The notes beneath the pieces were generated by a model, which was given only the letters and a program-made list of their open reading frames with translations, searched no databases and was not told the origin of the DNA. A stretch of DNA of 64,000 nt. Source: Larkinella sp. C7. GTDB taxonomy: Bacteria; Bacteroidota; Bacteroidia; Cytophagales; Spirosomataceae. The position numbers and the translations under genes are program-made. Each line of letters begins with the position of its first letter. Within the stretch, counting starts at the first letter, position 1. The stretch lies in the NCBI RefSeq assembly GCF_006149005.1, contig NZ_VBSL01000004.1, positions 62,001 to 126,000 on the forward strand. The letters are read 5' to 3'. Shown piece after piece: positions 1 through 7,265 of the stretch.

Positions 1-595
1 CAAATTCCTTGTTCATCCGGCTGGGGCCATCGTGGCCGTCGTGCACGACAATCCGGCGGATCGGGCCGATGGCGCCGTCTTTTACGGCAATCTGGTAGGC
101 TTTGTGGTTGCTGCCATACCAGGTGGTTTCGTAGTTGGTCAACAGATGGATCTTGTGCTTTTTGGCTAACGCTTCCATCTGCCGGGCCTGATCGATGCTG
201 ACCGCCAGCGGTTTTTCCACCATCACGTGAATACCGCGGGGGGCGCAGATTTTTACGACGTTGAGGTGGTTGCTGATCTCGTTGAATGCCGTCACCGCAT
301 CCGGTTTGGTTTTGTCCAGCATTTCCTCCACCGTCGAATAGACCAGGCTCATCGGTAAACCGTAGCGTTGCATGTACCGCTCGGCCACTTCCCGGTTGGG
401 TTCGGCAATGCCAACGACTTCGATATCCGGGTCGCCGGTTTTCTTCGCCCGGTTCAGAATCCAGCCGACGTGCGAATGCACCAGGCCGACGACACCAACC
501 CGAAGCGGTTTTTTGGTGGTTTGAGCCTTGCTGTTCAGGCCTGTCATAAAAGCCAGTAGAAAGAGGAATACACAAGAAATCGCACGCATATACAT
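1..595 (-). CDS. Gfo/Idh/MocA family oxidoreductase, exported, cut off by the window edge
   Basis: The first 198 residues of a dehydrogenase of the Gfo/Idh/MocA family are visible; the C-terminal half lies beyond base 1. Residues 1-25 form a signal peptide with a hydrophobic stretch (VFLFLLAFMTGL), so the protein is probably periplasmic or Tat/Sec exported, as often seen for sugar-modifying members in Bacteroidota. A Rossmann fold begins at RVGVVGLVHSH (about 32-42), and the family signature EKPLA, whose Lys acts in catalysis, is at 127-131. Substrate cannot be told. An alternative ATG lies two codons downstream (589). It follows the sulfhydrylase gene on the same strand after about 45 nt and may be cotranscribed. 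Confidence 0.85.
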   Translation of the reverse strand, partial: MYMRAISCVFLFLLAFMTGLNSKAQTTKKPLRVGVVGLVHSHVGWILNRAKKTGDPDIEVVGIAEPNREVAERYMQRYGLPMSLVYSTVEEMLDKTKPDAVTAFNEISNHLNVVKICAPRGIHVMVEKPLAVSIDQARQMEALAKKHKIHLLTNYETTWYGSNHKAYQIAVKDGAIGPIRRIVVHDGHDGPSRMNKEF

Positions 596-640
596 TTGAG
601 TAGATACCAACACTATGTACACCTCAATCCATAATCTTTG

Positions 641-1834
641 TCAGGCCGTAATTGGCTTGACGGTTTCCGCCGACTTTCGAACCGCCTGTTCAAAATCTTC
701 GACCAGATCATCCGCATCTTCCAGTCCAACCGATACCCGAATCAACCCTTCGGTTATGCCCAAGGCGGCTTTTTCGTCCGGTTTTAGTTTGGAATGCGTG
801 GTCGTAAACGGATTCGTCACAATCGTCCGCGTATCCCCTAAGTTAGAAGAAAGCGAGGCAATTTTCAAAGATTCAAACAGGGCCTTTACGCGCTCAAAAC
901 CGCCTTCCACCTCAAACGTGACGATGGCGCCACCGGCTTCCATCTGCCGTTTCGCCAGTTCATACTGCGGATGGGAGGGCAGGAAAGGGTATTTCACGGC
1001 GTGGACATCCCGGTGTTGCTCCAGCGCCTGCGCCAGTTTCAGGGCGTTGGCACAATGGCGATCCATGCGAAGCTCCAGCGTTTCCAGGCTCTTCGACAGC
1101 GTCCAGGCGTTGAACGGTGACATCGACGGGCCGGTATGCCGCGCAAAAAACCGGATCGGCGCCATCAACTCTTCCGAGCCGACGATAACGCCACCCAGCA
1201 CACGTCCCTGTCCATCCATGTATTTCGTCGCAGAATGAACCGAGAGGTCGGCACCGAGATCGAGCGGTGTTTGCAGAATCGGCGTGGCAAAACAGTTATC
1301 GACGTTGAGGATAAAACCGTATTTCTTTTTCAAACGGACCAGCATTTCCAGATCCACGAGTTCCAGACCCGGGTTCGAGGGCGTTTCCAGGTACACCATT
1401 TTGGTGTTGGGCCGGATGGCCGCTTCCCAGTCCGCTTCCGATGCGTCGGCGTCCACGTAGGTGTACGTGATGCCCCACTTCACCAGAATTTGCGAAATGA
1501 TCTGGTGCGCCGACCCGAACAACGCCCGGCAGGCGACGATGTGATCCCCGGATTTCAGCAAAGCCGCCATGCTGGCAAAAACCGCAGCCATACCGGTTGC
1601 CGTGGCAATGCCGGCTTCGGCGTTCTCAAGCATACACACCTTATCGACAAATTCCGTCACGTTCGGGTTGGAGAAGCGGGAGTAAATGTTCCCTTCTTCG
1701 GTTTCCTCAAACAGGGCTTTTCCCTGCTCTGCGCTTTCGAACGTGAAGCTGGATGTCAAAAACAAAGGCGTCGAATGTTCGCGGTACTGCGATTTCTTCG
1801 TCTGGATACGAATGGCTTTCGTTTGTCTTTTCAT
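641..1834 (-). CDS. metZ: trans-sulfuration PLP enzyme, O-succinylhomoserine sulfhydrylase type
   Basis: A 397-residue cystathionine gamma-synthase/MetZ-family enzyme that would use PLP to make homocysteine (or cystathionine) from an activated homoserine. The active-site motif YSRFSNPNVTEF is at 51-62 and the PLP lysine is K204 in HSATKYMDGQG; length fits the family. The open frame extends 33 codons further upstream (to 1933), but that part is a low-complexity translation of an inverted repeat, so the ATG at 1834 (MKRQTKAIR) is chosen. It follows a TauE/SafE transporter on the same strand, consistent with a sulfur-assimilation role. MetZ against MetB/MetY specificity is not decidable by eye. 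Confidence 0.88.
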   Translation of the reverse strand: MKRQTKAIRIQTKKSQYREHSTPLFLTSSFTFESAEQGKALFEETEEGNIYSRFSNPNVTEFVDKVCMLENAEAGIATATGMAAVFASMAALLKSGDHIVACRALFGSAHQIISQILVKWGITYTYVDADASEADWEAAIRPNTKMVYLETPSNPGLELVDLEMLVRLKKKYGFILNVDNCFATPILQTPLDLGADLSVHSATKYMDGQGRVLGGVIVGSEELMAPIRFFARHTGPSMSPFNAWTLSKSLETLELRMDRHCANALKLAQALEQHRDVHAVKYPFLPSHPQYELAKRQMEAGGAIVTFEVEGGFERVKALFESLKIASLSSNLGDTRTIVTNPFTTTHSKLKPDEKAALGITEGLIRVSVGLEDADDLVEDFEQAVRKSAETVKPITA

Positions 1835-1844
1835 GAATCGAAAT

Positions 1845-1931
1845 GTAGACAAGAGAGAGGAGACAGGAGAATCAAGAAAATGGCAGCAGGTGATTTGCGT
1901 CTTTTCTCTCTTGTCTACCCTCTTTTCTCTC
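1845..1931. repeat. inverted repeat between the TauE gene and metZ
   Basis: Arms GTAGACAAGAGAGA (1845-1858) and its exact reverse complement (1905-1918), followed by a second copy of the CTTTTCTCTC word at 1922-1931. The repeat begins at the TGA of the transporter gene (1930-1932) and ends about 10 nt before the metZ start, so it fills the whole junction and is metZ leader if the two genes are cotranscribed. One of a set of junction hairpins in this window. Confidence 0.7.
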
Positions 1932-2988
1932 AAAATATAACTGTAAAAATATTCCGCAAACTTACGATTATTACGACAACGCCGACCATAATCATCATGG
2001 CTTTTATCGGCAATCGGGTCGAAAGAATGGCGGCAATGGGGGCGGCAATCATACCGCCCAGAACCAGACCGATGATAATTTGCCAGTGGGTCAGACCGAT
2101 GAGCGTAACGAAGGTCAGGGAACTGGATAGGGAAATGAAAAATTCGGCCAGATTGACCGAGCCAATCGTATAACGCGGATGCCGTCCGCTGGCGATCAGC
2201 GTCGAAGACACGATAGGCCCCCAGCCTCCGCCCCCAATGGCGTCCATCGTTCCGCCAAACCAGGCGAGCAACCCGATTTTCTTGATGGGCTTTTTCTTGA
2301 TGCGTTTGGTCAGCGCTTTCTGGATAATCAGTACCCCCAAAATAGCGGTATAAACCGCCACGACGGGTTTGATGTAAATCGAATACTGTTCCAGCGACAC
2401 CAGCACATAGGCGCCCATGCAGGCCCCAATGACACCGGGAATCAGGACGGCTTTGAAGAGTTTGCTGTTGACATTCCCAAACCGCAGGTGCATATAGCCC
2501 GACACTCCGCTGGTAAATATTTCGGAACTGTGAACGCTGGCACTGACAGCCGCCGGACTCACGCCCACGGTTAGCAGAAGCGTCGAAGCCGTCACGCCGT
2601 AAGCCATCCCCAGCGCCCCGTCGATCATCTGGGCCACAAAACCGCCCGCAACGTAATACCAGAAATCACTGTTCAGTTCCAGCGATGTCATCACCAGCGT
2701 CAGCCGGTCGAGCGTGAGGTAACTGAACAGCAAATGCCCGACAATCATCAGGGCCAGGGCCGAAGAAATATAAATGGCAATTTCGGTTCGGTTACGACGG
2801 CGAAGCATGACAGACCGGGCCGGGCCATCGGCAACCAGATCAACCTCCGATTCCGGAAACGCCTGCCGCAGGGCTTTCACCTGCTCAGCCGCCGATTCAC
2901 CCTGAACCGTTATTTTCAATCCATTCAGGTTCAGCCCGACGGGGGTAGAGGCTTCTGGCGAAGAGTCGGAGGCTGAGATAGACTGCAT
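1930..2988 (-). CDS. TauE/SafE family sulfite/sulfonate exporter-type membrane protein
   Basis: A 352-residue membrane protein of the TauE/SafE (DUF81) family, which moves sulfur-containing or organic anions across the inner membrane. Residues about 1-65 are soluble and predicted cytoplasmic; a hydrophobic helix follows at about 72-92, then the two-fold TauE repeat with the typical GGFVAQMIDGALGMAYG (first repeat) and GGTMDAIGGGGWGPI (second repeat) motifs. The soluble N-terminal extension is longer than in minimal family members. Its neighbour downstream is a homocysteine-forming sulfhydrylase, suggesting sulfur metabolism, though the exact substrate is unknown. Confidence 0.85.
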   Translation of the reverse strand: MQSISASDSSPEASTPVGLNLNGLKITVQGESAAEQVKALRQAFPESEVDLVADGPARSVMLRRRNRTEIAIYISSALALMIVGHLLFSYLTLDRLTLVMTSLELNSDFWYYVAGGFVAQMIDGALGMAYGVTASTLLLTVGVSPAAVSASVHSSEIFTSGVSGYMHLRFGNVNSKLFKAVLIPGVIGACMGAYVLVSLEQYSIYIKPVVAVYTAILGVLIIQKALTKRIKKKPIKKIGLLAWFGGTMDAIGGGGWGPIVSSTLIASGRHPRYTIGSVNLAEFFISLSSSLTFVTLIGLTHWQIIIGLVLGGMIAAPIAAILSTRLPIKAMMIMVGVVVIIVSLRNIFTVIF

Positions 2989-3030
2989 AGGTAATTAGCT
3001 ATATATAGTTAGTAGAGAATTGTTCTCATG

Positions 3031-3053
3031 AAAAACGGCATTAAGAAATGCCG
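3031..3053 (-). terminator. rho-independent terminator of the subtilase gene
   Basis: Read on the minus strand, CGGCATT-TCTT-AATGCCG (3036-3053) is a 7-bp stem followed directly by TTTTT (3035-3031). It lies just after the stop of the S8 peptidase gene and ahead of the transporter gene, so it separates two same-strand units. Confidence 0.65.
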
Positions 3054-3119
3054 CCGTGATCATTGAATTAGACTGCAAAGGTGGGCAATAGATTGGATTA
3101 AAGCAAGAACCACGCCTGA

Positions 3120-4295
3120 TTATTCACCCCCGGCAATCGGATCTGCGGTTCCATCCGGGTCATTCTTGACAAAGCCGTTGGTCGGGATGGTTCGACCCCG
3201 GATCAGCAGCAAACCGGCCACGTGCGGAGACGCCATCGAGGTACCCGACAGGGTGGCATAGCGACCGTTCAAATACGTCGACGTGATCCGAACGCCATAC
3301 GCGCAGATGTCGACCGTCGGGCCGAAATTGGAGAACGAAGCAAAATTACCACTTTGGTCCATGGCCGAGACCGTGAATACATTGGCATGATTAACATTGG
3401 CCGGCGCGTATTTTTCGGCAGATTCTCCTTCGTTCCCGGCCGCAATCGCAAACAGAATTCCTTTGTCGGCCGCTTGTTTGATGACCCGTTCGAGGCTCGC
3501 CGACGTTCCTTCGCCACCAATGCTGATGTTGACGACATCGCCTGCTTTGCCGTTGGTATTGACGTAAGAAACCGCCTGAACCAATGCCGACAGTTTGCCT
3601 TCGCCTTCATTGTCCAGCACCCGCAGGGCCACCAGCGTGGCACCCGAAGCAACGCCGGTTACGCCAATGTTGTTGTTTAACGCACCGATGATGCCGGCAA
3701 TGTGGGTGCCGTGGCCATTTTCGTCATCGGCGGTTTTGCCGGTCAGAAACGACTGGCTCCGGCCCGAATCGACATTCAGATCGGGGTGATCCAGATCAAT
3801 ACCCGTGTCGAGAATCCAGGCGGTTTTGTCGGGATTCAGATCGCCCCGTCCGTAGCCAGTCTGCTTCACATTCCAGGTCAGTGTGGAGGTGACGGCCACA
3901 TCGACGCAACTGCAAAGGGAGATAATACGGTCGGGTTCGACGAGTTCAACGGATGGGTCGGCTTTCAGCGTTTCCGCTTCAGCGGCACTGACGTGCGCCA
4001 GAAAACCGGTCGATTCGCCGGAAAAAAGCACCTGGGCATTCGGATCGTTCAGGCCGTGGCGGGTTAAAAGTTGCTGAACGGCGGCACCAACCCGCGCATT
4101 CGGCGCTACCGGTAAGTTCTCCGCAGATTTGTACGTTACAATATACGAACCGGCAATGGCCTGCCCGTTGGTAACGGACGACTGAACCAGGCAATCACCC
4201 GCTGGCCCAATGGCATCCTGATCAGACTGACACCCAATTAATAGAGAGAGAATTGCGACATTGACAGAACAAGTCGATAAAAATGTCCACCGCAT
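3120..4295 (-). CDS. S8 family serine peptidase (subtilisin-like) lipoprotein
   Basis: A 391-residue subtilase. Residues 1-22 are a lipoprotein signal peptide ending in the lipobox LLIGC (C22), placing it on a membrane surface. Residues about 48-122 resemble the inhibitor I9 propeptide (YIVTYK at 51-56). The catalytic triad is visible: D163 in ILDTGID, H195 in NGHGTHIAG, S353 in GTSMASPH; N288 in AAGNEG forms the oxyanion hole. The C-terminus is short with no added sorting domain. Downstream on the minus strand is a clear terminator, so it looks monocistronic. Substrate unknown; a general secreted protease is likely. Confidence 0.93.
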   Translation of the reverse strand: MRWTFLSTCSVNVAILSLLIGCQSDQDAIGPAGDCLVQSSVTNGQAIAGSYIVTYKSAENLPVAPNARVGAAVQQLLTRHGLNDPNAQVLFSGESTGFLAHVSAAEAETLKADPSVELVEPDRIISLCSCVDVAVTSTLTWNVKQTGYGRGDLNPDKTAWILDTGIDLDHPDLNVDSGRSQSFLTGKTADDENGHGTHIAGIIGALNNNIGVTGVASGATLVALRVLDNEGEGKLSALVQAVSYVNTNGKAGDVVNISIGGEGTSASLERVIKQAADKGILFAIAAGNEGESAEKYAPANVNHANVFTVSAMDQSGNFASFSNFGPTVDICAYGVRITSTYLNGRYATLSGTSMASPHVAGLLLIRGRTIPTNGFVKNDPDGTADPIAGGE

Positions 4296-4502
4296 ACGAA
4301 TTGATTTCTAAGAAAGCCGGGAAATGAAAAAAGTAGCGGTAGATCGATAAGATTCATGTAGTTACAGTGAAAAGACCTCATTGATTAACGAATGGAAAAA
4401 TCGAAAATTGTACCCGGTTTCATGCGGTTGCGATTTTGCAGAAATGAAACCAGATTAGTAGAAAAAGCCGTTAATTTGCTTTTTTTCCTATACTTTTCCC
4501 TC

Positions 4503-5576
4503 ATGAGAAAATACGCAGTTGTAGTGCTTTTCGTTGCACTTTGCGGCCTAAAAATTCCGGTAGCCCTTGCTCAGGATACAACCTTGACAATTCGGGCCAT
4601 TGAAGGCCTGAAGTACGATGTTCCGCGTTTCGTGGTGCGCCCCGGCACCCGGGTCCATCTGACCCTCGATAATTACGACGACATGGCTCACAATCTGGTG
4701 GTTACGCTGCCCAATTCGCGGTTGCGGGTGGTCAATACGTCGCTGGCACTCGGCGATCAGGCCGTCAAACTTAATTACGTTCCCCGCACCCCGGATGTCG
4801 TGGCACACACGGCAACGGTCGATCCGGGCAAATCGGAAAAAATCAGCTTTGTGCTGTCGCAGGAAGGGATTTACTCCTACGTCTGCACGTATCCCGGGCA
4901 CGGTTTTGTGATGTATGGCGTCATTTACGTCACCCGACGGCCCGCAACGGTTCCCCCGCTGGACAAAGATCCCAACGTAGCGGCCAACCGCAAAGACGAT
5001 ATGGCTGGTCATGCCGGACACATGCCCGACCATCCGTACGAACTCAAATACCCGGCAGTGTATCGAACCTTCATGCCCGATTCCGGCCCGGCTTCCATTG
5101 CGGTTGGACTGACGCCCAAACAGGCGTATTGCTGGGATGCCGGGGCTTGCCGGTTGCGTTACGCCTGGACGGGGGGATTCATCGACCAAAGCGACCACTG
5201 GGATGGGAATGGTAAAAAACCGACGCACGTGGTCGGCGACGTCTATTTTCGGGATCAGGGCGGTTTTCCGATCCGCTTTGGTACCGCCGACCGGTTGCCG
5301 GAAGTCCATTTCAAAGGCTATAAACTCATCAACCGCTACCCGGAATTTCGGTATACTGTGAATGGAATTGAAGTTCGGGAGATGATCAAACCGTTGCCAA
5401 CGGGCCGGGGGCTGGTGCGGCATTTCAGTCTGGGAGCGGTTTCCGGCCCGATTTATTTTGCGTGTAAACCCGGCGATGGTGTCAAATACCGTCCATCGGT
5501 GGGCAAAATTCAGGACGGTATGGTACGCTTGCCGGTCGGAACAAGGAACTTCACGATAACGATGACTGCGGAATGA
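4503..5576 (+). CDS. exported cupredoxin (plastocyanin/azurin-like) protein with C-terminal extension
   Basis: A 357-residue exported protein. The start at 4503 (MRKYAVVVLF) gives a proper signal peptide to about residue 24 (ALAQ); the longer upstream reading is implausible. Residues 27-145 form a type-1 copper domain: H63, C128, H133 and M137 are in the classical spacing (C-x4-H-x3-M), so it should carry one blue-copper centre and transfer electrons. A Met/His-rich linker (DDMAGHAGHMPDH) precedes a C-terminal domain (about 190-357) that I do not recognise. The gene overlaps the next by ATGA, so the two products probably work together as redox partner and dehydrogenase. Confidence 0.8.
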   Translation: MRKYAVVVLFVALCGLKIPVALAQDTTLTIRAIEGLKYDVPRFVVRPGTRVHLTLDNYDDMAHNLVVTLPNSRLRVVNTSLALGDQAVKLNYVPRTPDVVAHTATVDPGKSEKISFVLSQEGIYSYVCTYPGHGFVMYGVIYVTRRPATVPPLDKDPNVAANRKDDMAGHAGHMPDHPYELKYPAVYRTFMPDSGPASIAVGLTPKQAYCWDAGACRLRYAWTGGFIDQSDHWDGNGKKPTHVVGDVYFRDQGGFPIRFGTADRLPEVHFKGYKLINRYPEFRYTVNGIEVREMIKPLPTGRGLVRHFSLGAVSGPIYFACKPGDGVKYRPSVGKIQDGMVRLPVGTRNFTITMTAE

Positions 5577-7120
5577 AAACGACAACTACGAGTCTGATAG
5601 GAACACGGATGACACGGATTGGACGGATTTTAATTTATCTGTTTTTATCCGTTCTATCTGTATCATCTGCGTTCCCATCAAAAAACTTCCCCGCCGATAC
5701 GATTACGGATTATTACGAAGTGGAAACCATTCAGATGCCCAAAGGGCTGACGGCAGAAACGGATGGTCTGGCGGTTATGCCCGATGGCCGGATTGTGGCC
5801 GGTTTTCACCGGGGAGAAATCATGATGTATAACCCCAAAACAAAAACCTGGAAGCTGTTTGCCGAAGGGATTCACGATCCGTTGGGGATTATGGCGGTGA
5901 ACAACAGCGAGATTCTGGTGATGCAGCGACCGGAACTAACCCGCATCAAAGATACCAACGGCGACGGCGTGGCGGATGAATACCTCACCGTGACCGATGA
6001 CTTTGGGCTGTCTGGCAATTACCACGAATTTGCCTTTGGACCCGTGAAAGATAAACAGGGAAATCTGTTCATTGCCCTGAATTGTGCGTCGAACGGAGCC
6101 GGAATTTTCCCGGAAGTACGCGGGAAACTGGACACCCTGGGCCGACCGGGCCGGATGTATTCAGCGGTACCATACCGGGGCTGGATCATGAAGCTGACAC
6201 CCGACGGAAAACTGCATCCTTATGCCAGCGGCTTCCGGTCGCCCAACAGCATCGGATTTGATGCCAATGGAAATCTGTTTGCGTCTGATAATCAGGGCGA
6301 TTGGTTGGGGACGAGCAAGTTGTATCACGTTCAGGAAGGGAAACACTACGGCCATCCGGCGAGCCTGTTGTGGAAGGAAGGGTTTCCGCATCTTACGCCC
6401 ATCAAATTGCCGGTCAAAATGCTGGATAGTCTGCGGACGGTCGAGAGCGTGGCGTTTCCACACAGCCGGATTGCGGATTCCCCTACACAGCCGGTGCTGG
6501 ACAATACCGGTGGCAAGTTTGGGCCGTTTGTCGGGAAAATGCTGGTTGGCGAGATGAACCATCCGTACCTGGTTCGGCTGATGCTCGAAACCGTCGATGG
6601 GCATATTCAGGGGGCCTGTGCGCCATTTCTGGTTGGAAGTGGTTTGCGGAAAGGAAATAACCGGCTGGCTTTTGCGGCCGATGGCAGCCTGTGGATTGGC
6701 CAAACCGACCACGGCTGGGCGGGCGACCGGGGCATTCAGCACGTTCGCTGGAAGGGGAAAGTACCGCTCGAACTGGCCGACATGAAACTGACGCCGACTG
6801 GTTTTGCACTGACGTTCACGCAGCCACTCGATGCGGTTACGGCGAAACAAGTGGCTAACTTTCAGTTCAAACGCTATTATTACGAATACCACGAAGCCTA
6901 TGGCTCCAAGCAGTTCGATGTGCAGCCTGTGGCGGTTTCGAATGCCGAACTCTCGGCCGATGGAAAAACCGTGACGCTGAAACTGTCGGAACTCAAGGCC
7001 GGGTACATCTACGAACTCGAACTGGGCAAACTCCGCTCCACGACCCAACAAAACCTTCTGAATCACCTGGTTTGTTATACCCTCAACCGACTTCAGAGAA
7101 ATACGCAGGCGAATCCATAA
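5573..7120 (+). CDS. exported beta-propeller protein of the glucose/sorbosone dehydrogenase type
   Basis: A 515-residue exported protein with PQQ/sorbosone-dehydrogenase-like propeller blades: GLAVMPDGRIVAGFHRGEI, EFAFGPVKDKQGNLFIAL, GFRSPNSIGFDANGNLFASD and LAFAADGSLWIGQTDHGW are repeated blade signatures from about 60 to 400. A Ca-binding-like stretch KDTNGDGVADEYLT is near 125. The C-terminal part (about 400-515) is beta-rich. It starts inside the stop of the cupredoxin gene (ATGA), indicating translational coupling; the copper protein could accept its electrons. The signal peptide (about 13-36) is encoded entirely by an inverted repeat; an internal ATG at 5609 would give a more conventional signal peptide. 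Substrate unknown. Confidence 0.8.
   Translation: MKTTTTSLIGTRMTRIGRILIYLFLSVLSVSSAFPSKNFPADTITDYYEVETIQMPKGLTAETDGLAVMPDGRIVAGFHRGEIMMYNPKTKTWKLFAEGIHDPLGIMAVNNSEILVMQRPELTRIKDTNGDGVADEYLTVTDDFGLSGNYHEFAFGPVKDKQGNLFIALNCASNGAGIFPEVRGKLDTLGRPGRMYSAVPYRGWIMKLTPDGKLHPYASGFRSPNSIGFDANGNLFASDNQGDWLGTSKLYHVQEGKHYGHPASLLWKEGFPHLTPIKLPVKMLDSLRTVESVAFPHSRIADSPTQPVLDNTGGKFGPFVGKMLVGEMNHPYLVRLMLETVDGHIQGACAPFLVGSGLRKGNNRLAFAADGSLWIGQTDHGWAGDRGIQHVRWKGKVPLELADMKLTPTGFALTFTQPLDAVTAKQVANFQFKRYYYEYHEAYGSKQFDVQPVAVSNAELSADGKTVTLKLSELKAGYIYELELGKLRSTTQQNLLNHLVCYTLNRLQRNTQANP
5596..5679. repeat. inverted repeat that encodes a signal peptide (ACGGAT family)
   Basis: Arms 5596-5631 and 5644-5679 match at 26 of 36 positions and most mismatches are transitions. 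The arm is made of a repeated word of the type ACGGAT. It lies just after the start codon of the beta-propeller gene and is read through as its signal peptide. The left arm matches an arm at 27538-27571 at 27 of 33 positions, so it belongs to a dispersed family. Confidence 0.8.
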
Positions 7121-7128
7121 GAAAATCC

Positions 7129-7136
7129 TACTTTTG
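7129..7136 (+). promoter_or_regulatory. candidate -7 box (TACTTTTG) for leuS
   Basis: TACTTTTG fits the Bacteroidota -7 consensus TANNTTTG. It is the only such box between the previous stop and leuS. No convincing -33 TTG is seen. If used, the leuS leader would carry the long hairpin at 7143-7236. Confidence 0.4.
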
Positions 7137-7142
7137 CGAGTG

Positions 7143-7236
7143 AGTTGTTTCGCAGAGTTAATCAGAGTAAAAAGGAGTTAAGCAGAGAAAACTCTGATAA
7201 ACTCTGATTTCCTCCGCTTAACTCTGCGAAACAACT
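7143..7236. repeat. long inverted repeat in the leuS leader (CAGAGTT family)
   Basis: The outer 19 nt of each arm (7143-7161 and 7218-7236) are perfectly complementary; the inner parts carry a periodic CAGAGTT/TCAGAG word. Bases 7208-7235 match 24194-24221 at 27 of 28 positions, and 7192-7209 is identical to 31298-31315. The element ends 30 nt before the leuS start. Confidence 0.85.
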
Positions 7237-7265
7237 TTCTTTAAAGCGCATAAAAAGAAGTTTAT

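Noticed and set aside
1834-1933. 33-residue N-terminal extension of metZ
   Set aside because: Encoded by the inverted repeat, low complexity; family proteins start near MKRQTKAIR.
1136-2173. 345-residue open frame on the plus strand opposite metZ and TauE
   Set aside because: Arg/His-rich antisense shadow; the minus-strand genes have clear family motifs.
4548-5585. 345-residue minus-strand open frame across the cupredoxin gene
   Set aside because: No family motif, opposite a protein with intact copper ligands.
6161-7066. 301-residue minus-strand open frame
   Set aside because: Antisense to the propeller dehydrogenase blades.
7143-7236. T-box riboswitch upstream of leuS
   Set aside because: No specifier loop or conserved T-box sequence; it is a dispersed inverted repeat.
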